From Apostichopus japonicus (Eukaryota; Echinodermata; Holothuroidea; Aspidochirotida; Stichopodidae): a stretch of 64,000 bases of DNA. A program made the translations under genes and the position numbers. Under the pieces are notes generated by a model, which saw only the letters and a program-made list of their open reading frames with translations, made no database searches and was not told where the DNA came from. Where the stretch lies: NCBI RefSeq assembly GCF_037975245.1, contig NC_092574.1, forward strand, positions 3,815,001 through 3,879,000, given 5' to 3'. This document shows positions 26,641-41,622 of this stretch, in pieces. The first letter of the stretch is position 1. Each line of letters starts with the position of its first letter.

Positions 26641-29600
26641 ATACCGAATAATCGATTGATCGGTACCGCACATTCGATTGATCGGTACCGAACATTTGAT
26701 AAATCGGTTACGCAACATTCGATTGATCGGTACCGCACATTCTATTGATCGGTTCCGCACATTCGATTGATCGGTACCGCACATTCGATTTATCGTTACC
26801 GCACATTCGATTAATCGGTACCGCACATTCAATTTATCGGAAACGCACATTCGATTAATCGATACCGCTCGTTCGATTGATCGGTACCGCATTATCGATT
26901 GATCGGTACCGCACATTAGATTGATTGGTACCGAACATTCGATTTATCGGTACCGCACATTCGATTGATCGGTACCGCACATTGGATTGATCGTTACCGC
27001 TCATTCGATTGATCGGTACCGCAAATTCGATTGATCGGTACCGCACATTCGATTGATCGATACCGCACGTTCGATTGATCGGTACCGCATTATCGATTGA
27101 TCGGTACCGCACATTCGATTGATCGGTACCGAACATTCGATAAATCGGTTACGCAACATTCGATAGATCGGTAACGCACATTCGATTGATCGGTTCCGCA
27201 CATTCGATTGATCGATACCGCACATTCGATTTATCGGTACCACACATTCGATTGATCGATACCGCATATTCGATAGATCTGTACCGCGCCTTCGATTGAT
27301 TGGCATCGAACATTCGATTAATCGGTTACGCAACATTCGATTGATCGATACCGCACATTCGATTGTTCGGTACCGCACAATCGATTGATCGGTACCGCAC
27401 ATTCGATTTATCGGTACCGCACATTCGATTGATCGATACCGCATATTCGATAGATCTGTACCGCGCCTTCGATTGATTGGCATCGAACATTCGATTAATC
27501 GGTTACGCAACATTCGATTGATCGATACCGCACATTCGAATTATCGGTACCGCACATTCGATTGATCGTCACCGCTCATTCTATTTATCGGTAGCGCACA
27601 TTCGATTTATAAGTACCGCACATTCGATTGATCGATACCGCACATTCGATTTATCGGTACCGCATATTCGATTGATCGGTACCGCACATTCGATTTATCG
27701 GTACCGCACATTCGATTAATCCTCACCGCAAATTCGATTTATCGGCACCGCACATTCGATTTATCGGTACCGCACATTCGATTTATCGGTACCGCACATT
27801 CGATTGATCGGTACGGCACATTCCATTTATCGGTATCGCTCATTCGATTGATCGATACCGTACATTCGATTGATCGGTACCGCAAATAAGATTGATCGGT
27901 ACCGCAAATTCGATTGATCGATACCGCAAATTCGATTGATCGATACCGCACGTTCGATTGATCGGTACCGCATTATCGATTGATCGGCACCGCACATTCG
28001 ATTGGTCGACACCCCACATTCGATAAATCGGTACGGCACATTCGATTGATCGGTACAGCACATTCGATTTATCGGTACCGCAAATTCGATTGATCGGTAC
28101 CGCACATTCGATTGATCGTCACCGCTCATTCGATTGATCGGTACCGCAAAATCGATTGATCGGTACCGCAAATTCGATTGATCGATACCGCACGTTCGAT
28201 TGATCGGTACCGCATTATCGATTGATCGGTACCGCACATTCGATTGATCGGTACCGAACATTCGATAAATCGGTTACGCAAATAAGATTGATCGGTACCG
28301 CAAATTTAATTGATCGATACCGCACGTTCGATTGATCGGTACCGCATTATCGATTTATCGGTACCGCACATTCGATTGATCGGTACCGAACATTCGATTG
28401 ATCGATACCGCACATTCGATTAATCGGTACGGCATATTCCATTTATCGGTACCGCTCATACGATTTATCGGTACCGCACATTCGATTGATCGATACCGCA
28501 CATTTTAATTTATCGGTACCGCACATTCGATTGATCGATACCGCATATTCGATAGATCTGTACCGCGCCTTCGATTGATTGGCATCGAACATTCGATTAA
28601 TCGGTTACGCAACATTCGATTGATCGATACCGCACATTCGATTGATCGATACCGCACAATCGATTGATCGTTACCGCTCATTCGATTGATCGGTACCGCA
28701 AATTCGATTGATCGGTACCGCCCATTCGATTGATCGATACCGCACGTTCGATTTATCGGTACCGCATTATCGATTGATCGGTACCGCACAATCGATTGAT
28801 CGGTACCGAACATTCGATAAATCGGTTACGCAAATAAGACTGATCGGTGCCGCAAATTCGATTGATCGATACCGCACGTTCGATTGATCGGTACCGCATT
28901 ATCGATTGATCGGTACCGCACATTCGATTGATCGGTACCGAACATTCGATAAATCGGTTACGCAACATTCGATAGATCGGTAGCGCACATTCGATTTATC
29001 GGTACCGCACATTAGATTTATCGTTACCGCACATTCGATTAATCGATACCGCACATTCGTGTTATCGGCAACGCACATTCGATTAATCGCTACCGCACAT
29101 TCGATTGATCGATACCGCACATTCGAATTATCGGTACCGCACATTCGATTGATCGGTACCGAACATTCGATTGATCGGTACAGAACATTCGATAAATCGT
29201 TTACGCAAATAAGATTGATCGGTACCGCAAATTCGATTGATCGGTACCGCACATTCGATTGATCGGTACCGAACATTCGATAAATCGGTTACGCAACATT
29301 CGATAGATCGGTACCGTACATTCGATTAATTGGTACAGCACATTCCATTTATCGGCACCGCACATTCGATTGATCGGTATCGCACATTCGATTGATCGGT
29401 ACCGAACATTCGATAAATCGGTTAAGCAACATTCGATAGATCGGTACCGCAAATTCGATTGATCGGTACGGCACATTCCATTTAACGGTACCGCACATTC
29501 GATTGATCGGTACCGCACATTCGATTGATCGATACCGCACATTCGATTTATCGGTACCGCACATTCGATTGATCGATACCGCATATTCGATAGATCTGTA

Positions 29601-30289
29601 CCGCGCATTCGATTGATTGGCATCGAACATTCGATTAATCGGTTACGCAACATTCGATTGATCGATACCGCACTTCGATTGATCGGTACCGCACAATCGA
29701 TTGATCGGTACCGCACATTCGATTGATCGGTACCGCACATTGGATTGATCGTTACCGCTCATTCGATTGATCGGTACCGCAAATTCGATTGATCGGTACC
29801 GCACATTCGATTGATCGATACCGCACATTCGATTGATCGGTACCGCATTATCGATTGATCGGTACCGCACATTCGATTGATCGGTACCGAACATTCGATA
29901 AATCGGTTACGCAAATAAGATTGATCGGTACCGCACATTCGATTGGTTGACACCGCACATTCGATAAATCGGTACGGCACATTCGATTGATCGGTACAGC
30001 ACATTCGATTTATCGGTACCGCAAATTCGATTGATCGGTACCGCACATTCGATTGATCGTCACCGCTCATTTGATTGATCGGTACCGCAAAATCGATTGA
30101 TCGGTACCGCACATTCGATTGATCGATACCGCACGTTCGATTTATCGGTACCGCATTATCGATTGATCGGTACCGCACATTCGATTGATCGGTACCGAAC
30201 ATTCGATAAATCGGTTACGCAAATAAGACTGATCGGTACCGCAAATTTAATTGATCGATACCACACGTTCGATTGATCGGTAACGCATT

Positions 30290-30350
30290 ATCGCATTATC
30301 GAATCAGCGGAACTGATAAATGGAATGTGCCGTATTTTGCGTATGTTGCA
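30290..30350 (-). repeat. Inverted satellite island 1
   Basis: The monomer orientation flips here. From 30301 to 30334 the text is the reverse complement of the common plus-strand string that joins TACGGCACATTCC to ATTTATCGGTACCGCTCATTC, with two differences (CAGCGG, AACTG). The left junction duplicates CGCATTAT; the right junction is TTTTGCGTATGTTGCA, which is not a normal monomer. Direct orientation resumes at 30351. Confidence 0.85.
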
Positions 30351-31123
30351 TTCGATTGATCGGTTACGCAACATTCGATTGATCGATACCGCACATTCGA
30401 CTGATCGGTACCGCACAATCGATTGATCGGTACCGCACATTCGATTTATCGGTACCGCACATTCGATTTATCGTTACCGCACATTCTATTAATCGGTACC
30501 GCACATTCGATTTATCGGCAACGCACATTCGATTAATCGGTACCGCACATTCAATTGATCGGTACCGCACATTCGATTGATCGGTACGGCACATTCGATT
30601 TATCGGTACCGCTCATTCGATTGATCGATACCGCAAATAAGATTGATCGGTACCGCAAATTCGATTGATCGATACCGCAAATTCGATTGATCGATACCGC
30701 ACGTTCGATTGATCGGTACCGCATTATCGATTGATCGGTACCGCACATTCGATTGATCGGTACCGAACATTCGATAAATCGGTTACGCAACATTCGATAG
30801 ATCGGTACCGCACATTCGATTGATCGGTTCCGCACATTCGATTGATCGGCACCGCACATTCGATTGATCGGCACCGCACATTCGATTGGTCGACACCGCA
30901 CATTCGATACATCGGTACGGCACATTCGATTGATCGGTACAGCACATTCGATTTATCGGTACCGCACGTTCGATTTATCGGTACCGCATTATCGATTGAT
31001 CGGTACCGCACATTCGATTGATCGGTACCGAACATTCGATAAATCGGTTACGCAAATAAAATTGATCGGTACCGCAAATTTAATTGATCGATACCGCACG
31101 TTCGATTGATCGGTACCGCATTA

Positions 31124-31183
31124 TCGCATTATCGAATCAGCGGAACCGATAAATGGAATGTGCCGTATTTTGCGTATGTTGCA
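31124..31183 (-). repeat. Inverted satellite island 2
   Basis: This is the same island as at 30301, 833 bp downstream, with the inverted part at 31134-31167 and the same TTTTGCGTATGTTGCA right junction. It belongs to the 30140-30360 / 30973-31193 duplication. It reads AACCG where island 1 reads AACTG. Confidence 0.85.
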
Positions 31184-31802
31184 TTCGATTAATCGGTTAC
31201 GCAACATTCGATTGATCGATACCGCACATTCGATTGATCGATACCGCACATTCGATTGATCGATACCGCACATTCGATTTATCGGTACCGCTCATTCGAT
31301 TGATCGATACCGCATTATCGATAGATCTGTTCCGCGCCTTCGATTGATTGGCATCGAACATTCGATTAATCGGTTACGCAACATTTGATTGATCGATACC
31401 GCACATTCGATTGATCGGTACCGCACAATCGATTGATCGTTACCGCACATTCGATTTATCGGTACCGCACATTCGATTGATCGATACCGCACATTCGATT
31501 GATCGTTACCGCACATTCGATTAATCGGTAAAGCACATTCCATTTATCGGCAACGCACATTCGATTAATCGGTACCGCACGTTCGATTGATCGGTACCGC
31601 ATTATCGATTGATCGGTACCGCACATTCGATTGATCGATACCGCACGATCGATTGATCGGTACCGTATTATCGATTGATCGGTACCGCACATTCGATTGA
31701 TCGGTACCAAACATTCGATAAATCGGTTACGCAAATAAGATTGATCGGTACCGCAAATTCAATTGATCGATACCGCACGTTCGATTGATCGGTACCGCAT
31801 TA

Positions 31803-31860
31803 TCGCATTATCGAATGAGCGGTACCGATAAATGGTGTGAAATGGGTTGCGTATGTTGCA
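31803..31860 (-). repeat. Inverted satellite island 3, altered right junction
   Basis: The inverted part begins at 31813 with GAATGAGCGGTACCGATAA and holds to about 31835. It then passes through TGTGAAATGGG before the GTTGCGTATGTTGCA junction. The middle differs from the other islands, suggesting a small rearrangement. The BglII landmark follows at 31955, 142 bp to the right, nearly as in islands 4 and 5. Confidence 0.8.
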
Positions 31861-32539
31861 TTCGATTTATCGGTACCGCAAATTCGTGTGATCGATACCG
31901 CACATTCGATTTATAGGTACCACACATTCGATTGATCGATACCGCATATTCGATAGATCTGTACCGCGCCTTCGATTGATTGGCATCGAACATTCGATTA
32001 ATCGGTACCGCACATTCGATTGATCGTTACCGCTGATTCGATTGATCGGTACCGCAAATTCGATTGATCGGTACCGCACATTCGATTGATCGATACCGCA
32101 CGTTCGATTGATCGGTACCGCATTATCGATTGATCGGTACCGCACATTCGATTGATCGGTACCGAACATTCGATAAATCGGTTACGCAAATAAGATTGAT
32201 CGGTACCGCAAATTCGATTGATCGATACCGCACGTTCGATTGATCGGTACCGCATTATCGATTGATCGGTACCGCACATTCGATTGATCGGTACCGAACA
32301 TTCGATTGATCGGTACGGCACATTCCATTTATCGGTACCGAACATTCCATAAATCGGTTACGCAACATTCGATTGAACGGTACCGCACATTCGATTGATC
32401 GGTTCCGCACATTCGATTGATCGGTACGGCACATTCCATTTATCGGTACCGAACATTCGATAAATCGGTTACGCAACATTCGATAGATCGGTACCGCACA
32501 TTCGATTGATCGGTTCCGCACATTCGATTGATCGGTACG

Positions 32540-34080
32540 GCACATTCGATGGATCGGTACCGCACATTCGATTGATCGCTACCGAACATTCGATAAATCG
32601 GTTACGCAAACAAGGTTGATCTACCGCAAATTCGATTGATCGATACCGCACATTCGATTGATCGGTACCGAACATTCGATAAATCGGTTACGCATCATTC
32701 GATAGATCGGTACCGCACATTCGATTGATCGGTTCCGCACATTCGATTGATCGGTACGGCACATTCCATTTATCGGTACCGCTCATTCGATTTATCGGTA
32801 CCGCACATTCGATTGATCGATACCGCACATTCGATTTATCGGTACCGCACATTCGATTGATCGATACCGCACATTCTATTTATCGATACGGAACAATCGA
32901 TTGTTCGTTAAAGCATATTCGATAGATCGGTACCGCACATTCGATTGATCGGTACCGCACATTCGATTGATCGATACCGCACATTCTGTTTATCGGTACC
33001 GCACATTCGATTTATCGGTACCGCACATTCCATTTATCGGTACCGCACTTACGATTTATCGGTACCGCACATTCGATTTATCGGTACCGCACATTCGATT
33101 GATTGGTACCACACATTCGATTCATAGGTACCGCACATTCGATTGATCGATAAGGCACATTCGATTGATCGGCACCGCATATTCGATTTATCGGTACCGC
33201 ACATTCCATTGATCCTCACCGCAAATTCGATTTATCGGCACCGCACATTCGATTGATCGGTACCGCAAAATCGATTGATCGGTACCGCACATTCGATTGA
33301 TCGGTACCGCATCGATTGATCGGCACCGCACATTCGATTGTTCGGTACCGAACATTCGATAAATCGGTTACGCAAATAAGATTGATCTGTACCGCAAATT
33401 CGATTGATCGATACCGCACATTCGATTGATCGGTACCGAACATTCGATAAATCGGTTACGCAACATTCGATAGATCGGTACCGCACATTCGATTAATCGG
33501 TTCCGCACATTCGATTGATCGGTACGGCACATTCGATTTATCGGTACCGCTCATTCGATTTATCGGTACCGCACATTCGATTGATCGATACCGCACATTC
33601 GATTTATCGGTACCGCACATTCGATTGATCGATACCGCACATTCTATTTATCGATACGGAACAATCGATTGTTCGGTAAAGCATATTCGATAGATCGGTA
33701 CCGCACATTCGATTGATCGGTACCGCACATTCTATTAATCGGTACCGCACATTCGATTTATCGCCAACGCACATTCGATTAATCGGTACCGCACATTCGA
33801 TTGATCGGTACCGCACATTCGATTGATCGGCACCGCACATTCGATTGATCGGTACCGCACATTCGATTGATCGGTAACGCACATTCGATTTATCGGTACC
33901 ACACATTCGATTTATCGGTACCGCACATTCGATTGATCGGTACCGCACATTCGATTGTTCGGTACCGCACAATCGATTTATCGGTACCGCACAATCGATT
34001 GATCGGTACCGCACATTCGATTCATCGGTACCGCACATTCGATTTATCGGTACCGCACATTCGATTTATCGGTACCGCAA
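32540..34080. repeat. 3120-bp offset duplication, copy 1
   Basis: About 1.54 kb is repeated at 35660-37200. Diagnostic strings are a 20-bp monomer reading TTGATCTACCGCAAATTCG (32624 against 35744), GATACGGAACAATCGATTGTTCG, and a 19-bp monomer CGGTACCGCATCGATTGAT near 33303 and 36423. The two copies flank the 967-bp duplication. Confidence 0.86.
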
Positions 34081-34956
34081 ATTCGATTTATCGGTTCCGC
34101 ACATTCGATTTATCGGCAACGCACATTCGATTTATAGGTACCGTATATTCGATTGATCGGTACCGCACATTCGATTGATCGGTACAGCACATTCGATTTA
34201 TCGGTACCGCAAATTCGATTGATCGGTACCGCACATTCGATTGATCGGTACCGCACATTCCATTGTTCGGTACCGCACAATCGATTTATCGGTTCCGCAT
34301 TTTCGATTTATCGGCACCGCATATTCGATTGATCCTCACCGCAAATTCGATTGATCGGCACCGCACAATCGATTGATCGGTACCGCACATTCGATTGATC
34401 GGTACCGCACATTCGATTTATCGGCAACGCACATTTGATTTATCGGTACCGCACATTCGATTGATCGATACCGCACATTCGATTTATCGGCACCGCACAT
34501 TCGATTGATCGGTATCGCACATTCGATTGATCGGCACCGCACAATCGATTGATCGGCACCGCACATTCGATTGATCGTTACCGCACATTCGATTAATCGG
34601 CACCGCACATTCCATTTATCGGCAACGCACATTCGATTAATCGGTATCGCACATTCGATTTTTCGTTACCGCACATTCGATTTATCGTTACCGCACATTC
34701 GATGGATCGGTACCGCACATTCGATTGATCGGTACCGCACATTCGATAAATCGGTTACGCAAACAAGATTGATCTACCGCAAATTCGATTGATCGATACC
34801 GCACATTCGATTGATCGGTACCGAACATTCGATAAATCGGTTACGCATCATTCGATAGATCGGTACCGCACATTCGATTGATCGGTTCCGCACATTCGAT
34901 TGATCGGTACGGCACATTCCATTTATCGGTACCGCTCATTCGATTTATCGGTACCG
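33990..34956. repeat. 967-bp tandem duplication, copy 1
   Basis: This block is repeated immediately at offset 967 (44 monomers minus 1). The string ATAGGTACCGTATATTCG is at 34134 and 35101, and the GGTTCCGCATTTTCG, CATATTCGATTGATCC string is in both copies. Its right part also matches the start of the 3120-offset block. Confidence 0.86.
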
Positions 34957-35923
34957 CACATTCGATTGATCGGTACCGCACATTCGATTGTTCGGTACCG
35001 CACAATCGATTTATCGGTACCGCACATTCGATTTATCGGTACCGCAAATTCGATTTATCGGTTCCGCACATTCGATTTATCGGCAACGCACATTCGATTT
35101 ATAGGTACCGTATATTCGATTGATCGGTACCGCACATTCGATTGATCGGTACAGCACATTCGATTTATCGGTACCGCAAATTCGATTGATCGGTACCGCA
35201 CATTCGATTGATCGGTACCGCACATTCCATTGTTCGGTACCGCACAATCGATTGATCGGTTCCGCATTTTCGATTTATCGGCACCGCATATTCGATTGAT
35301 CCTCACCGCAAATTCGATTGATCGGCACCGCACAATCGATTGATCGGTACCGCACATTCGATTGATCGGTACAGCACATTCGATTTATCGGCAACGCACA
35401 TTTGATTTATCGGTACCGCACATTCGATTGATCGATACCGCACATTCGATTTATCGGCACCGCACATTCGATTGATCGGTATCGCACATTCGATTGATCG
35501 GCACCGCACAATCGATTGATCGGCACCGCACATTCGATTGATCGTTACCGTACATTCGATTAATCGGCACCGCACATTCCATTTATCGGCAACGCACATT
35601 CGATTAATCGGTATCGCACATTCGATTTTTCGTTACCGCACATTCGATTTATCGTTACCGCACATTCGATGGATCGGTACCGCACATTCGATTGATCGGT
35701 ACCGAACATTCGATAAATCGGTTACGCAAACAAGATTGATCTACCGCAAATTCGATTGATCGATACCGCACATTCGATTGATCGGTACCGAACATTCGAT
35801 AAATCGGTTACGCATCATTCGATAGATCGGTACCGCACATTCGATTGATCGGTTCCGCACATTCGATTGATCGGTACGGCACATTCCATTTATCGGTACC
35901 GCTCATTCGATTTATCGGTACCG
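34957..35923. repeat. 967-bp tandem duplication, copy 2
   Basis: This is the second copy of 33990-34956. Differences are few, for example GGTACAGCAC near 35371 where copy 1 has GGTACCGCAC, and GTTACCGTACATTC near 35544 where copy 1 has GTTACCGCACATTC. Confidence 0.86.
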
Positions 35924-37200
35924 CACATTCGATTGATCGATACCGCACATTCGATTTATCGGTACCGCACGTTCGATTGATCGATACCGCACATTCTATT
36001 TATCGATACGGAACAATCGATTGTTCGTTAAAGCATATTCGATAGATCGGTACCGCACATTCGATTGATCGGTACCGCACATTCGATTGATCGATACCGC
36101 ACATTCTGTTTATCGGTACAGCACATTCGATTTATCGGTACCGCACATTCCATTTATCGGTACCGCACTTACGATTTATCGGTACCGCACATTCGATTTA
36201 TCGGTACCGCACATTCGATTGATCGGTACCACACATTCGATTTATAGGTACCGCACATTCGATTGATCGATAAGGCACATTCGATTGATCGGCACCGCAT
36301 ATTCGATTTATCGGTACCGCACATTCCATTGATCCTCACCGCAAATTCGATTTATCGGCACCGCACATTCGATTGATCGGTACCGCAAATTCGATTGATC
36401 GGTACCGCACATTCGATTGATCGGTACCGCATCGATTGATCGGCACCGCACATTCGATTGATCGGTACCGAACATTCGATAAATCGGTTACGCAAATAAG
36501 ATTGATCTGTACCGCAAATTCGATTGATCGATACCGCACATTCGATTGATCGGTACCGAACATTCGATAAATCGGTTACGCATCATTCGATAGATCGGTA
36601 CCGCACATTCGATTAATCGGTTCCGCACATTCGATTGATCGGTACGGCACATTCGATTTATCGGTACCGCTCATTCGATTTATCGGTACCGCACATTCGA
36701 TTGATCGATACCGCACATTCGATTTATCGGTACCGCACATTCGATTGATCGATACCGCACATTCTATTTATCGATACGGAACAATCGATTGTTCGGTAAA
36801 GCATATTCGATAGATCGGTACCGCACATTCGATTGATCGGTACCGCACATTCGATTAATCGGTACCGCACATTCGATTTATCGCCAACGCACATTCGATT
36901 AATCGGTACCGCACATTCGATTGATCGGTACCGCACATTCGATTGATCGGCACCGCACATTCGATTGATCGGTACCGCACATTCGATTGATCGGTAACGC
37001 ACATTCGATTTATCGGTACCACACATTCGATTTATCGGTACCGCACATTCGATTGATCGGTACCGCACATTCGATTGTTCGGTACCGCACAATCGATTTA
37101 TCGGTACCGCACATTCGATTGATCGGTACCGCACATTCGATTCATCGGTACCGCACATTCGATTTATCGGTACCGCACATTCGATTTATCGGTACCGCAC
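35660..37200. repeat. 3120-bp offset duplication, copy 2
   Basis: This is the second copy of 32540-34080. It starts near the ATTCGATGGATCGG monomer (about 35664) and ends near 37200, where the next monomers differ. Single-base differences are scattered and rare, for example a GCACGTTCG at about 35968 against GCACATTCG in copy 1. Confidence 0.86.
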
Positions 37201-40200
37201 ATTTGATTTATCGGTACCGCACATTCGATTGATCGATACCGCACATTCGATTTATCGGCACCGCACATTCGATTGATCGGTATCGCACATTCGACTGATC
37301 GGTACCGCACAATCGATTGTTCGGTACCGCATATTCGATTGATCGGTACCGCACGTTCGATAAATCGGTACGGCACATTCGATTGATCGGTACAGCACAT
37401 TCGATTTATCGGTACCGCAAATTCTATTTATCGGTACCGCAAATTCGATTGATCGGTACCGCACAATCGATTGATCTATACCGCACATTCGATTGATCGG
37501 TACCGCATTATCTATGGATCGGCACCGCACATTCGATTGATCGGCAACGCACATTCGATTAATCGGTACCGCACATTCGATTGATCGGTACCGAACATTC
37601 GATAAATCGGTTACGCAACATTCGATAGATCGGCACCGCACATTCGATTGATCGGTACCGAAATTTCGATAAATCGGTTACGCAAATAAGATTGATCGGT
37701 ATCGCAAATTCGATTGATCGATACCGCACGTTCGATTGATCGGTACCGCATTATCGATTGATCGGCACCGCACATTCGATTAATCGGTACCGCACATTCG
37801 ATTGATCGGCACCGCACATTCGATTGATCGGCACCGCACGTTCGATAAATCGGTACGGCACATTCGATTGATCGGTATAGCACATTCGATTTATCGGTAC
37901 CGAACATTCGATAAATCGGTTACGCAACATTCGATAGATCGGTACCGCACATTCGATTGATCGGTACCGAAATTTCGATAAATCGGTTACGCAAATAAGA
38001 TTGATCGGTACCGCAAATTCGATTGATCGATACCGCACGTTCGATTGATCGGTACCGCATTATCGATTGATCGGCACCGCACATTCGATTGATCGGCAAC
38101 GCACATTCGATTAATCGGTACCGCACATTCGATTGATCGGCACCGCACATTCGATTGATCGGCACCGCACGTTCGATAAATCGGTACGGCACATTCGATT
38201 GATCGGTACAGCACATTCGATTTATCGGTACCGCAAATTCTATTTATCGGTACCGCACATTCGATTGATCGGTACCGCACATTCGATTGATCGATACCGC
38301 ATATTCGATAGATCTGTACCGCGCCTTCGATTGATTGGCATCGAACATTCGATTAATCGGTTACGCAACATTCGATTGATCGATACCGCACATTCGATTG
38401 ATCGGTACCGCACAATCGATTGATCGGTACCGCACATTCGATTTATCGGTACCGCACATTCGATTGATCGGTACCGAACATTCGATTGATCGGTTACGCA
38501 ACATTCGATAGATCGGTACCGCACATTCGATTGATCGGTTCCGCACATTCGATTGATCGGCAACGCACATTCGATTAATCGGTACCGCACATTCGATTGA
38601 TCGGCACCGCACATTCGATTGATCGGCACCGCACATTCGATTGATCGGCAACGCACATTCGATTGATCGGTACAGCACATTCGATTTATCGGTACCGCAC
38701 ATTCGATTTATTGGTACCGCACATTCGATTGATCGGTACCGCACATTCCATTGTTCGGTACCGCACAATCGATTTATCGGTTCCGCATTTCCGATTTATC
38801 GGCACCGCATATTCGATTGATCCTCACCGCAAATTCGATTGATCGGCAACGCACATTCGATTGATCGGTACAGCACATTCGATTTATCGGTACCGCAAAT
38901 TCTATTGATCGGTACCGCACATTCGATTGATCGGTACCGCACATTCGATTGATCGATACCGCATATTCGATAGATCTGTACCGCGCCTTAGATTGATTGG
39001 CATCGAACATTCGATAAAACGGTTACGCAACATTCGATTGATCGATACCGCACATTCGATTGATCGGTACCGCACAATCGATTGATCGGTACCGCACATT
39101 CGATTTATCGGTACCGCACATTCGATTGATCGGTACCGAACATTCGATTGATCGGTTACGCAACATTCGATAGATCGGTACCCCACATTCGATTGATCGG
39201 TTCCGCACATTCGATTGATCGGCAACGCACATTCGATTAATCGGTACCGCACATTCGATTGATCGGCACCGCACATTCGATTGATCGGCACCGCACATTC
39301 GATTGATCGGCAACGCACATTCGATTGATCGGTACAGCACATTCGATTAATCGGTACCGCACATTCGATTTATCGTTACCGCACATTCGATTGATCGGTA
39401 CCGCACATTCCATTGTTCGGTACCGCACAATCGATTTATCGGTTCCGCATTTTCGATTTATCGGCACCGCATATTCGATTGATCCTCACCGCAAATTCGA
39501 TTGATCGGCACCGCACAATCGATTGATCGGTACCGCACATTCGATTGATCGGTACCGCACATTCGATTTATCGGCAACGCACATTTGATTTATCGGTACC
39601 GCACATTCGATTGATCGATACCGCACATTCGATTTATCGGCACCGCACATTCGATTGATCGGTATCGCACATTCGATTGATCGGCACCGCACAATCGATT
39701 GATCGGCACCGCACATTCGATTGATCGTTACCGCACATTCGATTAATCGGTACCGCACATTCCATTTATCGGCAACGCACATTCGATTAATCGGTACCGC
39801 ACATTCGATTGATCGGTACCGCACATTCGATTTATCGTTACCGCACATTCGATTAATCGGTACCGCACATTCGATTTATCGGCAACGCAACATTCGATTG
39901 ATCGATACCGCACATTCGATTGATCGGTACCGCACAATCGATTGATCGGTACCGCACATTCGATTTATCGGTACCGCACATTCGATTGATCGGTACCGAA
40001 CATTCGATTGATCGGTTACGCAACATTCGATAGATCGGTACCGCACATTCGATTGATCGGTTCCGCACATTCGACTGATCGGCACCGCACAATCGATTGA
40101 AACGCACCGCACATTCGATTGATCGTTACCGCACATTCGATTAATCGGTACCGCACATTCAATTTATCGGCAACGCACATTCGATTAATCGGTACCGCAC

Positions 40201-40688
40201 ATTCAATTTATCGGCAACGCACATTCGATTGATCGATACCGCACGTTCGATTGATCGGTACCGCATTATCGATTGATCGGTACCGCACATTCGATTTATC
40301 GGCAACGCACATTCGATTGATCGGTACCGCACATTCGATTGTTCGGTACCGCATATTCGATTGATCGGTACCGAACATTCGATAAATCGGTTACGCAACA
40401 TTCGATTGATCGATACCGAACATTCGATAAATCGGTTACGCAACATTCGATAGATCGGTACCGCACATTCGATTGATCGGTTCCGCAAATTCGATTGATC
40501 GGTACCGCAAATTCGATTGATCGATACCGCACGTTCGATTGATCGGTACCGCATTATCGATTGATCGGTACCGCACATTCGATTGATCGGTACCAAACAT
40601 TCGATAAATCGGTTACGCAAATAAGATTGATCGGTACCGCAAATTCAATTGATCGATACCGCACGTTCGATTGATCGGTACCGCATTA

Positions 40689-40748
40689 TCGCATTATCGA
40701 ATGAGCGGTACCGATAAATGGAATGTGCCGTGGGTTGCGTATGTTGCA
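40689..40748 (-). repeat. Inverted satellite island 4
   Basis: The inverted part is 40699-40731, starting GAATGAGCGGTACCGATAA, followed by GGGTTGCGTATGTTGCA. The left junction again doubles CGCATTAT. The BglII landmark follows 144 bp after the inversion start (40843). The surrounding block, about 40566-40898, matches 31680-32010 at offsets of 8886-8888 bp. Confidence 0.86.
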
Positions 40749-41622
40749 TTCGATTTATCGGTACCGCACATTCGATTGATCGATACCGCACATTCGATTT
40801 ATCGGTACCACACATTCGATTGATCGATACCACATATTCGATAGATCTGTACCGCGCCTTCGATTGATTGGCATCGAACATTCGATTAATCGGTTACGCA
40901 ACATTCGATTGATCGATACCGCACATTCGATTGATCGGTACCGCACAATCGATTGATCGGTACCGCACATTCGATTTATCGGTACCGCACATTCGATTGA
41001 TCGGTACCGAACATTCGATTGATCGGTTACGCAACATTCGATAGATCGGTACCGCACATTCGATTAATCGGTTCCGCACATTCGATTGATCGGCAACGCA
41101 CATTCGATTAATCGGTACCGCACATTCGATTGATCGGCACCGCACATTCGATTGATCGGCATCGCACATTCGATTGATCAGCAACGCACATTCGATTGAT
41201 CGGTACAGCACATTCGATTTATCGGTACCGCACATTCGATTTATCGGTACCGCACATTCGATTGATCGGTACCGCACATTCCATTGTTCGGTACCGCACA
41301 ATCGATTTATCGGTTCCGCATTTTCGATTTATCGGCACCGCATATTCGATTGATCCTCACCGCAAATTCGATTTATCGGCACCGCACAATCGATTGATCG
41401 GTACCGCACATTCGATTGATCGGTACCGCACATTCGATTTATCGGCAACGCACATTTGATTGATCGGTACCGCACATTCGATTGATCGATACCGCACATT
41501 CGATTTATCGGCACCGCACATTCGATTGATCGGTATCGCACATTCGATTGATCGGCACCGCACAATCGATTGATCGGCACCGAACATTCGATTGATCGTT
41601 ACGGCACATTCGATTAATCGGT

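Larger units (their letters stand above)
26641..32539. repeat. Mosaic segment with landmarks and inverted islands
   Basis: The segment is gene-free satellite with a patchwork of variants. It carries BglII landmarks at 27275, 27452, 28554, 29592, 31323 and 31955. The first two belong to a 177-bp tandem duplication (8 monomers plus 1; about 27230-27406 and 27407-27583). The stretch 28541-29171 repeats 18710-19340 at 9831 bp distance. About 30140-30360 repeats at 30973-31193 (offset 833). Three inverted islands are listed separately. Confidence 0.82.

Noticed and set aside
30301-30350. Unique insertion or mobile element at the GCGTATGTTGCA junction
   Set aside because: The text is explained by an inverted satellite piece plus a short junction. 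There is no terminal repeat, target-site duplication or coding potential beyond the satellite.
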